Of a stretch of DNA of 51,909 bases, positions 36,346-45,283 are shown piece by piece. The notes beneath the pieces were generated by a model. The model saw only the letters and a list, made by a program, of their open reading frames with translations. It ran no database searches and was not told the origin of the DNA. Made by a program: the position numbers and the translations under genes. The stretch's first letter is position 1. The number at the start of each line of letters is the position of its first letter. Source of the stretch: UBA7887 sp964408735 (GTDB lineage Bacteria; Pseudomonadota; Alphaproteobacteria; UBA7887); contig CAYPAX010000020.1 in the NCBI GenBank assembly GCA_964408735.1, positions 1 through 51,909 of the forward strand, given 5' to 3'.

Positions 36346-37998
36346 ATGACCGGGATGAACGGTTCGCAGATCTTGGCGCGGTCGCTGGCGCTGGCGGGCG
36401 TCGAGGATATCTTCTATCTCATGGGCGGGCCGCTGCTCGACGCCGAAAGCGGCTGCGCGGCAGCCGGCATCCGTATGATTGACGTGCGCCACGAGCAGGC
36501 GGCGGCGATGATGGCGAACGCCTATGCGCGGCTCAGGAACCATCCCGGCGTATGCATGGCATGCAGCGGGCCCGGCGCGATAAATCTCGCCGCAGGCCTC
36601 GCCAACGCCCTGATCGATGGCGCGCCGGTGCTGGCGCTGGGCGGCTCGGCCCCGCTCAATCTGCGCGGCCGGCAGGCCTTCCAGGAGATCGACCAGATGG
36701 CGATCCTGGCGCCCTGCGCCAAGCACGCCTTGCAGATACAGCAACCCGAGCGCATCCCCGAACAGCTCAACGAGGCGCTGCAGACCGCGGTCTCGGGCAA
36801 GCCGGGCCCGGTCTATGTCGATCTGCCCGGGGACATGCTCTATCGCACGGTCGACGAGGCCGCCATCGACTGGGACTACGCGCAACGGCCGCTCGCGCGC
36901 CCTCGCCCAGCGGCAGAGCCGGCCGACCTCGCGCGCCTGGCAGAGGCGCTGCTGGCGGCCGAGCGACCGGTGCTGGTCTCGGGCAGTGGCGTCTTGTGGT
37001 CCGAGGCCTGGCCTGAGCTCGGCCGCCTCGTCGACAGCCTGGGCCTGCCCTTCTACACCACGCCCCAGGGCCGCGGCGTGATCGCCGAAGACCACGCCTG
37101 CTGCTTTCCCTCGGCCCGCTCGCTGGCCTTCGCCGAGGCCGATCTGATCCTGGTGGTCGGCACCCGGCTCAACTACATCGTCAATCATCTGGCGCCGCCG
37201 CGTTTCAACGCCGCTGCCATCGTCGCCCGCATCGATATCGAGGCGGGCGAGATCGCGACCTCGCCGCGGCGGCTCGATATCGGCATCACCGGCGATGCCA
37301 AGGCCGTCCTGGCGCAGCTGAACGAGGCCTTGGCCGGCCGCACCGAGCCTGCGCGCACGCGAGCCTGGCGCGACCGCCTGGCGGCACGCGAAGCGGAAAA
37401 GCGCGCCCGCCCCGGCGACAACAGTCGCTCGGACGCCGAGCCGATCCACCCCTTGCGGCTTTGCGAAGAGGTGAAGAACTTCATGGACCGGGACGCGATA
37501 TTGGTCGTCGACGGACACGAGATCCTGAACTTCGGCCGCCAATCGATGCCGACGCACACGCCGGGGCATCGACTGAACTCCGGGCCTTTCGGCACCATGG
37601 GCGTGGGCCTGCCATTGGGCCTTGGCGCCAAGGTGGCGAAGCCGGACAAGCAGGTCGTCGTGGTCCATGGCGACGGCTCATTCGGGCTCAACGCCATGGA
37701 GCTCGACACCGCCGTGCGCCACGACATCCCGCTGCTCGTGGTGATCAGCCTGAACGGCGGCTGGAGCGCCGCCGAGCCGCCGGGCAAGCCGGGCCGCGAC
37801 CTCGGCTTCACGCGCTACGATCTCCTGGCGGAGGCGCTCGGCTGTTACGCCGACTATGTCGAAAAGCCCGCCGATCTCGGGCCGGCGCTGCGCCGCGCCC
37901 TGGCTGAAGTCGAGCGCGGCCGCGTCGCCGTGGTCAATGTCAGGACCGACGAGCGCGCGCGGGCAACGACGCTGAAATTCGCGCAATACGCCATGTGA
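36346..37998 (+). CDS. Thiamine-diphosphate-dependent enzyme (acetolactate synthase / 2-hydroxyacyl-CoA lyase-like)
   Basis: The 550-residue protein has the three domains of the ThDP decarboxylase/lyase family. The Pyr domain carries the activating Glu50 (DVRHEQAAAMMANAYARL). The central domain has LVSGSGVLWSEAW. The PP domain has GDGSFGLNAMELDTAV starting at residue 442 and, about 25 residues on, NGGWSA, where the usual second Asn of GDG-x25-NN is Gly. Paired with an acyl-CoA ligase, it could cleave a 2-hydroxyacyl-CoA to an aldehyde and formyl-CoA, or decarboxylate oxalyl-CoA. An acetolactate-synthase-type reaction on free keto acids is the alternative. The ATG at 36346 has AGAGGA upstream. 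The gene is convergent with the kinase at 38049. Confidence 0.87.
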   Translation: MTGMNGSQILARSLALAGVEDIFYLMGGPLLDAESGCAAAGIRMIDVRHEQAAAMMANAYARLRNHPGVCMACSGPGAINLAAGLANALIDGAPVLALGGSAPLNLRGRQAFQEIDQMAILAPCAKHALQIQQPERIPEQLNEALQTAVSGKPGPVYVDLPGDMLYRTVDEAAIDWDYAQRPLARPRPAAEPADLARLAEALLAAERPVLVSGSGVLWSEAWPELGRLVDSLGLPFYTTPQGRGVIAEDHACCFPSARSLAFAEADLILVVGTRLNYIVNHLAPPRFNAAAIVARIDIEAGEIATSPRRLDIGITGDAKAVLAQLNEALAGRTEPARTRAWRDRLAAREAEKRARPGDNSRSDAEPIHPLRLCEEVKNFMDRDAILVVDGHEILNFGRQSMPTHTPGHRLNSGPFGTMGVGLPLGLGAKVAKPDKQVVVVHGDGSFGLNAMELDTAVRHDIPLLVVISLNGGWSAAEPPGKPGRDLGFTRYDLLAEALGCYADYVEKPADLGPALRRALAEVERGRVAVVNVRTDERARATTLKFAQYAM

Positions 37999-38048
37999 TT
38001 GCGAGGCCAGGAGCCGAGCGGGAATGTCAGAACCCTCAGGCAGTTCCG

Positions 38049-41000
38049 TCAGACGTCTCCGGCGCCCGCATCCGCCAGCGGCAGCTCGAACCAGAATGTG
38101 CTGCCTTGGCCGGGCGTGCTCGTGAAGTCGAGGCTGCCGCCCATGCTTTCGACGAGCTGGCGGCTGATGGTCAGGCCGATGCCGGTGCCTTCGATCTTCG
38201 AGGCTTCGGCGCCGAGGCGCGAGAAGGGGCGGAACACTCCGTCATGCTTGTCGGCGGCTATGCCCGGCCCGGTATCTCGGATGCTGACCCGCGCCACGCC
38301 GCCAGCGGCGGGTGTCGCGGTCACCGTTACCGAGCCCTCGGGCCGGTTGTATTTCACGGCATTGGATAGGACGTTGAGCAGAACCTGCTTGAGCCGGCTC
38401 GGATCGGCTTGGACCGTCAGGGCGGATGCGCCAGCCGCATCGAAGCTGATGGCAATATCGCGCTCTTCCGCCATGGGCTGAACCAGCACCAGGCTGTCGC
38501 GAACCGCTCTTGCCAAAGGCGTCGGCTCCAGGGTCAGGTCGAGGCGGCCCGACTCGATTCGCGAGAGGTCGAGAACCTCGTTGACCAGGCCGAGCAGGTG
38601 TTTGCCGCCATCGAGTATCTGTTCGATATGTCCTTTCTGCTCCTCGCTGAGCGGTTGGTCGGGATAGTCCCGCAGCAACTGGGTGAAGCCGAGAATGGCG
38701 TTGAGCGGCGTGCGCAGTTCATGGCTCATCGACGACAGGAAGGCCGACTTGGCCTGGTTGGCCCCGGTTGCCTCCTCCTGGGCCAGCTTGCGCTCGGCAA
38801 CCTCTTCCCGGAGCTCCAGGGTCCGCTCCCTGACCTTGACCTCCAACTCATCACGGGCTTGACGAAGAGCGTCTTCGGCATTCTTACGTTCGGTAATATC
38901 CAAAGCCACCGTTAGTATGGCATAAAGCTCGCCGCGGACGTCGTGCAGGGGGATCTTGCTGACCAGACGCTGCTCGACATCACCGCTGTCGTAGATGAAG
39001 GATTCTTCGTAGAACAACCGTGGCAGCCCTGTGTCCAGCACTTCCTGCTCGTGGTTGTATTGCGCTTGCGTATATCGCCGATCCTCTTCGTGCGAAATGC
39101 CCCGACGTGGAAACGCATCTCTATGCTTGCCGATCGCCTCTTCGGGCGCACACCCCAACTCCTCGGCCTGCCGTCGATTGACCATGAGGAATCGCAAGTC
39201 GCGGTCCTTGACCGTGATGATCGCCGGCACCGCGTCGACGACGGCTTGAAGCAATGCCTTTTGCTCGATAAACAATTGTTCGGCCCGTCGGCGTTCGGAA
39301 ATATCGCGGGTAATGGAAATGATGCCGCCATCGGGCAAGCGCTGTTCGTTTGTGAGCAACCATTTGCTGCCTTTGCGGGCGATCTCGATAGGTCCCTTCG
39401 GATTGCGATGCCGCTCGATACGATTTTTCAACCACGCTTCCTCGTGCCCGACGGCCTCCGGTATCAGCCCTTCCGCGATGATGATGCGCATGTGTTCTTC
39501 AAAGGTCATCCCGAGATGCATTCCATCCGCGACGACGCGGTTGACTTCTCGAAACGCCTCGTTGAAATGAATCAGCCTGTCGTCGGAATCGTAGAGCGTG
39601 ACAATCTCGGAAACGTTTTCCATGGCGGCTGCCAGCCGCTGCACCGTTTCTTCGGCACGTTTGCGCTCGCTGATATCGACCACCGCCGAGTGGATGGCCG
39701 GCTCACCGTCCCACTCGACAAGAGTCGGCCAGACTTCGATCCACACAGCCGAGCCGTCCTTGCGCAGTGCCCTCATTTCCAGCACTTCCGCAACTGACTC
39801 GCCGCGCACAAGCGCCTTGCGGATCTTGAGGGCGCGCTCCGCATCAGCAGGGTGCAGAAACACTTTCGTGGAATCTAGGCAGAGAACTTCCTCCGGGCTG
39901 TCATAGCCGAGCATGTCGGCAAAGGCCTGATTGGCGAATACCGGCGTCTTGTCGACGGTCACGATCAGTCCCTGGATGGAGCCTTCCGCTAGGGTGCGGA
40001 ACCGCTGTTCGCTGGCCCGCAACTCGTCATCGCGGCGCTTGCGCCGGGTGATGTCGACAATGGTTGCGAGCGTTGCCGGGCGGCCATCCCACTCGACGAT
40101 CGTCGGGCGCGCTTCCACCCAAAGCGTGCCGCCGTCCCGGCACAGCATTTTCATCTCGACGGTTTCCGGCAGGGCCTCGCCGCGCTTGCTGGCGGCACTG
40201 ATCTCGTGGATATTCCGAAACGCGCTGGGGTGCAGAAAGTCTTCGATGGACCCGGCGCCGAGCATGTCGTGCGGGCTGTCATAGCCGAGCATGTCGGCGA
40301 TCGCCTGGTTGGCAAAAATCGGCTTCACGCCGACATGCACGATCAGTCCCTGGATCGAGCCTTCCGCCAGATTGCGGAAGCGCTGCTCGCTTTGTTTCAG
40401 CGCGGCGTCGCGCTGGCGAAGTTCCGTGACGTCGGCGCCCGTGCCGCGATAGCCGACAAAGCTGCCCGCCGCATCGAAGACCGGCTTGCCGCTAACCCTG
40501 ACATGCCGGCTCTGCCCGTTGGCACCTTTCGTCTCATAAACGAAGTTGCGAAACGCTCTGTGCGCTTCCAGATCGGCTCTGTGGCGGTCCCACTTTTCGT
40601 CAGCGCTGTCACCGGGAAGCCGCCTTTCGAAACGGGTCTTGCCGAGAATGTGACTCCAGGCCTCATTGGTCGCGTCGGGTTCGGACCTGTTGACGGAATA
40701 CTCCGTGAAGCGGTGCTCGGCGTCGCTCTCCCAGTACCAGTCGGAAGCGACTTCGGCGAAATCCCTGAAACGCGCCTCGCTCTCGCTCAGCGCCGCTTCG
40801 GCGCGCTTGCGCTCGCTGATATCGACGCAGGTGCCCTGTATGGCGCGCTGGCCATCCCATTCGGCGACCGTCGGGCGGGTTTCCAGCCAGACGATCGAGC
40901 CGTCCTTGCGAAGGGCCCGGAACTCGTAGATATCCGGTGCGGCCTCGCCCCGCAGACGGTCTCGGCGATAGGCGGCAAGCCGCTCGACTTCGCCGGGATG

Positions 41001-41201
41001 CACGAAATCGTTGCTGGATGCCATGCGGAGTATATCGTCGGGGCCGTCATGGCCAAGAATGTTCGCCATGGCCTGATTGGCGAAGACCGGCTTGTCGTCG
41101 ACATACACCACGAGGCCCTGGATCGAACCTTCCACCAGATTGCGAAAGCGCTGCTCGCTCCGTCGCAGCTCGTCATCGCGGCTCGTATGCTCGACCACCA
41201 C
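38049..41201 (-). CDS. Soluble sensor histidine kinase with six PAS domains
   Basis: The 1050-residue protein starts at a GTG (41201, GGAGG upstream). PAS domains lie at about 14-133, 142-261, 270-387, 396-513, 525-636 and 650-772, most ending in the DISERKRAE-type linker. A helix at 775-815 leads to HisKA (phospho-His827 in MSHELRTPLNAILGF) and HATPase_c (NAVKYN, DTGPGIAAD, GTGIGLTISRQLVESMGG). There is no membrane helix and no receiver domain, so it is a cytosolic kinase that signals to a separate regulator not encoded nearby. PAS1, PAS3 and PAS4 are close copies of each other (shared EGSIQGL and PVFANQA). Ligands are unknown. It lies downstream of an OmpA lipoprotein gene but behind a strong terminator. 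Confidence 0.93.
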   Translation of the reverse strand: MVVEHTSRDDELRRSEQRFRNLVEGSIQGLVVYVDDKPVFANQAMANILGHDGPDDILRMASSNDFVHPGEVERLAAYRRDRLRGEAAPDIYEFRALRKDGSIVWLETRPTVAEWDGQRAIQGTCVDISERKRAEAALSESEARFRDFAEVASDWYWESDAEHRFTEYSVNRSEPDATNEAWSHILGKTRFERRLPGDSADEKWDRHRADLEAHRAFRNFVYETKGANGQSRHVRVSGKPVFDAAGSFVGYRGTGADVTELRQRDAALKQSEQRFRNLAEGSIQGLIVHVGVKPIFANQAIADMLGYDSPHDMLGAGSIEDFLHPSAFRNIHEISAASKRGEALPETVEMKMLCRDGGTLWVEARPTIVEWDGRPATLATIVDITRRKRRDDELRASEQRFRTLAEGSIQGLIVTVDKTPVFANQAFADMLGYDSPEEVLCLDSTKVFLHPADAERALKIRKALVRGESVAEVLEMRALRKDGSAVWIEVWPTLVEWDGEPAIHSAVVDISERKRAEETVQRLAAAMENVSEIVTLYDSDDRLIHFNEAFREVNRVVADGMHLGMTFEEHMRIIIAEGLIPEAVGHEEAWLKNRIERHRNPKGPIEIARKGSKWLLTNEQRLPDGGIISITRDISERRRAEQLFIEQKALLQAVVDAVPAIITVKDRDLRFLMVNRRQAEELGCAPEEAIGKHRDAFPRRGISHEEDRRYTQAQYNHEQEVLDTGLPRLFYEESFIYDSGDVEQRLVSKIPLHDVRGELYAILTVALDITERKNAEDALRQARDELEVKVRERTLELREEVAERKLAQEEATGANQAKSAFLSSMSHELRTPLNAILGFTQLLRDYPDQPLSEEQKGHIEQILDGGKHLLGLVNEVLDLSRIESGRLDLTLEPTPLARAVRDSLVLVQPMAEERDIAISFDAAGASALTVQADPSRLKQVLLNVLSNAVKYNRPEGSVTVTATPAAGGVARVSIRDTGPGIAADKHDGVFRPFSRLGAEASKIEGTGIGLTISRQLVESMGGSLDFTSTPGQGSTFWFELPLADAGAGDV

Positions 41202-41270
41202 TTCTTTCCGTCCTCCCGGCCCGGAATAGGAAATACACCGGATCGGCCAAGGTTCAACGGAAGCGGCGCT

Positions 41271-41306
41271 AAAGAAAAAGCCACCGCCGGCGTTATGCCG
41301 ACGGTG
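41271..41306 (-). terminator. Rho-independent terminator after the OmpA-like gene
   Basis: On the minus strand, CACCGTCGGC and GCCGGCGGTG form a ten-pair stem (one G-T pair) around a five-base loop, followed by CTTTTTCTTT. It lies 26 bases after the stop of the lipoprotein gene and about 70 bases before the kinase start, so it should separate the two transcripts. Confidence 0.8.
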
Positions 41307-41331
41307 CCTGTGTCAGGCGGTATGGCCTGCT

Positions 41332-42210
41332 CTAGTCGATGGTGATCTCGACACGGCGGTTGCGGGGCTCGCGCACGCCGTCATCGGTGGGCACTGCCAG
41401 GTCTTCCTCGCCGCGGGCGCTGGTGGACATGCGTGGGCCCGCGATGTTGCCAGCCTCGAGGGTGCTGCGCACACGCTCAACACGGCGCTCGGACAGCGCC
41501 TGGTTGTAGTCCGCCTTGCCGGAGGAATCGGTGTGGCCGACTAGGCTCAACGTGGTGCTGACCGAGCGTGACCAGTCGTCCAGGATCTGCCACAGCACGC
41601 GTTCTCCCAGCGGGTTCAGCACGTCGCTGTCGAAGTCGAAGAACACCGTATAGGTATGCGGGCGCGTGTCCGGTGGCGGCGCCACGGCCGCACGCGCCGG
41701 TGCGGGCTCGGCCACCGGGGCGGTACGCATGGCATCGTCGACCTCGGCCATGGCGCTCTCGAAGCCGGCGCGGCAGCGCGCGATGTCCTCTGGCTGGCGA
41801 TTCTCCTCCTGCTCCTGCATCCAGCAGTCGAACATGACCTGGGCGCGGGCGGCAGGGCCGGGTATCTTGGTCCGCGCCGTGGCATCGAGGGCGCTCACAA
41901 GGCGTGTGCGCGCGGCACTCAGCGGTCCGGCGGCCTCTTCCGGCAGAACGCGGGCATCGAGCGCCTCCGGCCCGACGGCGCCGCCGTCCGACAGCGCGAT
42001 GGCGCGCAAGGCGAAGACGTCGGAATCCTCATAATCGGCTTCTTTGTATTCCGACTGCGAGAGGTCGATATAGCCCTGATACAGGCCGGCTTCGAAGGCA
42101 CCGCCCGGCGCGGCGGTGCCAAGCGCATTGTCGAGTTGCAAGCCGCAGCCGCCGAGCAGCAGGGCCGCGGCAAACCCGACGCAAAGCGCGCGGGGAGTGG
42201 CGAATGTCAT
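41332..42210 (-). CDS. OmpA-family peptidoglycan-associated lipoprotein
   Basis: The 292-residue protein opens with a lipoprotein signal (lipobox LLGGC, Cys22) and ends in an OmpA-C domain: TVFFDFDSDVLNP, VGHTDSSGKADYNQALSERRVERVRSTLE, and a final RNRRVEITID. The Asp of GHTD and the Arg of SERR bind diaminopimelate in peptidoglycan. The middle (residues 25-180) is acidic and helical with no known fold; SQSEYKEADYEDSDVF resembles the start of similar alphaproteobacterial OmpA lipoproteins. It probably tethers the outer membrane to the wall. It is a single gene between hslU and a strong terminator. Confidence 0.92.
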   Translation of the reverse strand: MTFATPRALCVGFAAALLLGGCGLQLDNALGTAAPGGAFEAGLYQGYIDLSQSEYKEADYEDSDVFALRAIALSDGGAVGPEALDARVLPEEAAGPLSAARTRLVSALDATARTKIPGPAARAQVMFDCWMQEQEENRQPEDIARCRAGFESAMAEVDDAMRTAPVAEPAPARAAVAPPPDTRPHTYTVFFDFDSDVLNPLGERVLWQILDDWSRSVSTTLSLVGHTDSSGKADYNQALSERRVERVRSTLEAGNIAGPRMSTSARGEEDLAVPTDDGVREPRNRRVEITID

Positions 42211-42296
42211 GGATTGGGTCCCTTCTCGGGGATGGAGGTAACGGGTTCGTGATCACTCTACACCGGACGTCGCCGAGAACAAGCGCGACGCAGGCG

Positions 42297-43607
42297 TTAA
42301 AGAATGAACTTGGTCAGATCGGCGTTGCGCACCAGGTCGCCGATGTTCTTCTCCACGAAAGCCTCGTCGATGGTGATGCTGGTGCCGGGCTTGTCGGTGG
42401 CCGTGAAGCTGATCTCTTCGAGCAGGCGCTCCATCACCGTGTGCAGCCGCCGGGCGCCGATGTTCTCGACGCCGCTGTTGACCTCGGCCGCCAGGCTGGC
42501 GATGGCCTCGATACCATCGTCGGTGAAGTCGAGGGTGACCTCCTCGGTGGCGAGCAGGGCGGTGTATTGGCGGATCAGGCTGTTCTCGGGCTCGCGCAGG
42601 ATGCGCACTAGATCGTCCTTGTCGAGGGAATCGAGCGAGACCCGGATCGGCAGGCGGCCTTGCAGCTCGGGCAACAGGTCGGCGGGCTTGGCAAGGTGGA
42701 ACGCACCCGAGGCGATGAACAGGATATGGTCTGTGTGCACCTGGCCGTGCTTGGTCGCCACAACCGTGCCCTCGATCAGCGGCAGCAAGTCGCGCTGCAC
42801 GCCCTCGCGGCTGACGTCTGCGCCCATCTTCTCCGTCCTCGCACAGATCTTGTCGATCTCGTCGAGGAAGACGATGCCGTTCTGTTCGACCGCGGTGATG
42901 GCATCGCGCAGCACCCGCTCCTCGTCGAGCAGGCGGTCGCTCTCTTCGGCCATGAGCACTTCATAGCTCTCGTCGATGCGCATGTGGCGGGTCTTGGTGC
43001 GCCCGCCCATGGCCTTGCCGAGCATCTCGTTGATGTTGATCATGCCCATCGAGGCGCCGGGCATGCCGGGGATGTCGAAGGTGGGCATGCCGGGAATGCC
43101 GCTCTCCTCCACCTCGACGTCGATCTCGCGGTCGGAAAGGGCGCCTTCGCGCAGCATCTTGCGGAACTTCTGGCGCGTATCCGCGCTCGCCTTGTCGCCG
43201 CAGACCGCATCGAGCACGCGCTCTTCCGCCGCCGCTTCGGCGCGCGCGCGAACGCTCGCACGCATGCGCTCGCGGGTCATGGCGATGGAGGACTCGACGA
43301 GATCGCGGACGATCGATTCCACGTCGCGCCCGACATAGCCGACCTCCGTGAACTTGGTCGCCTCGACCTTGACGAACGGGGCCTGGGCAAGACGGGCGAG
43401 GCGGCGTGCGATCTCGGTCTTGCCGACGCCTGTCGGGCCGATCATGAGGATGTTTTTGGGCAGCACTTCCTCGCGCAGGTCGTCGTCGAGCTGCATGCGC
43501 CGCCAGCGGTTGCGCAGCGCGATGGCCACCGAGCGTTTGGCGTCGTCCTGGCCGACGATGAAGCGGTCGAGCTCGGAGACGATCTCGCGCGGGCTGAATT
43601 CGGTCAT
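42297..43607 (-). CDS. hslU: ATP-dependent protease ATPase subunit HslU (ClpY)
   Basis: This AAA+ hexamer unfolds proteins and feeds them to HslV. The 436 residues match the family. EIVSELDRFIVGQDDAKRSVAIALRNRWRR begins it. Walker A GPTGVGKTEIAR and the pore motif EVGYVGRDVES follow, with Walker B VFLDEIDKI. The I-domain insertion lies at about 110-240 (DVEVEESGIPGMPTFDIPGMPGASMGM). The C-terminus ends DLTKFIL, the tail that inserts into HslV. Its start overlaps the hslV stop by four bases. Confidence 0.96.
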   Translation of the reverse strand: MTEFSPREIVSELDRFIVGQDDAKRSVAIALRNRWRRMQLDDDLREEVLPKNILMIGPTGVGKTEIARRLARLAQAPFVKVEATKFTEVGYVGRDVESIVRDLVESSIAMTRERMRASVRARAEAAAEERVLDAVCGDKASADTRQKFRKMLREGALSDREIDVEVEESGIPGMPTFDIPGMPGASMGMININEMLGKAMGGRTKTRHMRIDESYEVLMAEESDRLLDEERVLRDAITAVEQNGIVFLDEIDKICARTEKMGADVSREGVQRDLLPLIEGTVVATKHGQVHTDHILFIASGAFHLAKPADLLPELQGRLPIRVSLDSLDKDDLVRILREPENSLIRQYTALLATEEVTLDFTDDGIEAIASLAAEVNSGVENIGARRLHTVMERLLEEISFTATDKPGTSITIDEAFVEKNIGDLVRNADLTKFIL

Positions 43608-44164
43608 GCGCTCTCTCCGAGGCTTTCGACGATGACATTCTCGTTGGTGTAGACGCAGATATCGGCGGCAATGCCCATGGCTTTGCGGGCAATGGCCTCG
43701 GCGTCGAGGCCGTCGATGTCGATCAGCGCCCGCGCCGCGGCAAGCGCAAACGAGCCGCCCGAGCCGATGCCGATGAGGCCGTCGGCAGGCTCCAGCACGT
43801 CGCCGGTGCCCGTCAGGACCAGGGAGATATCCGCATCCGCCACCGCCAGCATGGCTTCCAGGCGGCGCAGATAGCGGTCGGTGCGCCAGTCCTTGGCAAG
43901 CTCGACGCAGGCGCGCGTGAGCTGGCCGGGATACTGCTCGAGCTTGCCTTCCAGGCGCTCGAACAGCGTAAAGGCGTCCGCCGTGGCACCGGCAAAGCCG
44001 GCCACGATGGCACCGTCGCCGAGGCGGCGCACTTTTCGCGCATTGGCCTTGATCACGGTCTGGCCGAGGGTCACCTGGCCGTCGCCGGCCATGACCACGC
44101 TATCGCCCTTGCGCACCGACAGGATGGTGGTGCCGTGCCAAAGGCCGTCGTCTGAAGATGTCAT
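43604..44164 (-). CDS. hslV: ATP-dependent protease peptidase subunit HslV (ClpQ)
   Basis: This is the N-terminal-threonine peptidase of the HslUV protease. The 186 residues carry an 11-residue propeptide ending in DGLWHG, after which Thr12 (TTILSVRKGDSVVMAGDGQVTLG) becomes the nucleophile. Lys in ANARKVRRL and the Ser/Gly region IGSGGSFALAAARAL complete the site. It is translated together with hslU (ATGA overlap). It is divergent from hisB, with a possible heat-shock promoter in the 102-bp gap. Confidence 0.96.
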   Translation of the reverse strand: MTSSDDGLWHGTTILSVRKGDSVVMAGDGQVTLGQTVIKANARKVRRLGDGAIVAGFAGATADAFTLFERLEGKLEQYPGQLTRACVELAKDWRTDRYLRRLEAMLAVADADISLVLTGTGDVLEPADGLIGIGSGGSFALAAARALIDIDGLDAEAIARKAMGIAADICVYTNENVIVESLGESA

Positions 44165-44191
44165 GTGAAGTCCCGCATTCTGATTGACTTT

Positions 44192-44220
44192 ACATTGGCC
44201 GCCCAGCGGCTTGGGTCAAG
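44192..44220 (-). promoter_or_regulatory. Possible RpoH (heat-shock sigma) promoter of hslVU
   Basis: Reading leftward, CTTGAC (44220-44215) is followed after 16 bases by CCAATGT (44198-44192), 27 bp before the hslV ATG. The layout equals that upstream of htpG (CTTGAC, 16 bases). The -10 match to known alphaproteobacterial sigma-32 sites is partial. Confidence 0.42.
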
Positions 44221-44266
44221 TGCCGGTTCCTGATACAAGGGCGGCGCGACAACCCAGGAGGCTCCG

Positions 44267-44875
44267 ATGCGCAAGGCTACGCTGGAGCGCGCGACGCGCG
44301 AGACCAAGGTTCAGGTGACAGTCGATCTCGACGGCACGGGCCGCTACGAGGTGGCGACCGGTATCGGCTTTCTCGACCACATGCTGGAGCAGCTCTCGCG
44401 GCACAGCCTGATGGACCTGGAGGTCAAGGCCGAAGGCGACCTGCATATCGACCAGCACCACACCACCGAGGATACGGGCATCGTCATCGGCGGCGCCGTG
44501 GCCGAGGCGCTCGGCGACCGCGTCGGCATCCGCCGCTGGGGCGAGGCCATGGTGCCGATGGACGAGACGCTGACGCGCGTCGCCATCGATCTCAGCCAGC
44601 GGCCCTATCTGGTCTGGCGGGTGGATTTGCCGCGGCCCAAGGTCGGCGAGCTTGATACCGAGCTGGTCAAGGAATGGTTCCAGGCCTTCGCCCAGGCCGC
44701 GGGCGCGACGCTGCATGTGGAGAACCTCTACGGCGAGAACAGCCACCACATTATCGAGTCCTGCTTCAAGGGCCTTGCGCGGGCCTTGCGCAATGCGGTC
44801 GAGATCGATCCGCGCGCGGCCAGCCACGTGCCTTCGACGAAGGGGGTCTTGGGCTCGGGCGCGGCCGAAGGCTGA
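44267..44875 (+). CDS. hisB: Imidazoleglycerol-phosphate dehydratase HisB
   Basis: This Mn-dependent enzyme of histidine synthesis turns imidazole-glycerol phosphate into imidazole-acetol phosphate. The 202 residues are a stand-alone dehydratase without the phosphatase domain fused in E. coli. Metal-binding histidines are in GFLDHMLEQLSRHS, DQHHTTEDTGI and YGENSHHIIESCFKG. AGGAGG sits just before the ATG. It starts the hisB-DUF2628-hisH-GNAT-hisA-hisF cluster, and the next gene follows after three bases. Confidence 0.96.
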   Translation: MRKATLERATRETKVQVTVDLDGTGRYEVATGIGFLDHMLEQLSRHSLMDLEVKAEGDLHIDQHHTTEDTGIVIGGAVAEALGDRVGIRRWGEAMVPMDETLTRVAIDLSQRPYLVWRVDLPRPKVGELDTELVKEWFQAFAQAAGATLHVENLYGENSHHIIESCFKGLARALRNAVEIDPRAASHVPSTKGVLGSGAAEG

Positions 44876-44878
44876 GCC

Positions 44879-45283
44879 ATGGCGATCCGCCTCTACACCT
44901 ATCACATGAAGCCCGGCGAGACGCCCCTGGCCGCTGCCGTAGCGGTGCGCGAGGGCTTCTCCATTTGGGCATTTCTGTTCGGTGCGCTATGGGCGCTCTA
45001 TCACGGGCTCTGGCTTGTCGCCGTGGTGCTGGCCGCCGTGCCGCTGCTGATCGAGGTGGCGGCGATCGAAGGCTGGTTGCAGCAGGAGGTCGCCGCCGTG
45101 GCGCTGCTGTTGTTCAATGTCTATATCGGCTGCAGCGCCAATGACTGGCGCCGGGAGCGATATCGGCGCCGTGGCTGGGTGATGGCCGGCTTGGCCTCGG
45201 GCCGCGACCAGACCGAGGCCGACCGCCGCTTCTTCGATGCGGTGGCTGAACGTCGGCCTGGGCCCGAGATGGCGCCCGGCTGA
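44879..45283 (+). CDS. DUF2628 membrane protein
   Basis: The 134-residue protein has two or three hydrophobic helices (SIWAFLFGALWALYHGLWL, VAVVLAAVPLLIEVAA, VAAVALLLFNVYIGCSAN) followed by the family signature NDWRRERYRRRGW. The N-terminal half (EGFSIWAFLFGALWALYHGLW) is the DUF2628 hallmark. Its function is unknown. Its place between hisB and hisH is conserved in alphaproteobacteria, which suggests a link to the cluster or simple co-transcription. Its stop overlaps the hisH start by one base. Confidence 0.92.
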   Translation: MAIRLYTYHMKPGETPLAAAVAVREGFSIWAFLFGALWALYHGLWLVAVVLAAVPLLIEVAAIEGWLQQEVAAVALLLFNVYIGCSANDWRRERYRRRGWVMAGLASGRDQTEADRRFFDAVAERRPGPEMAPG

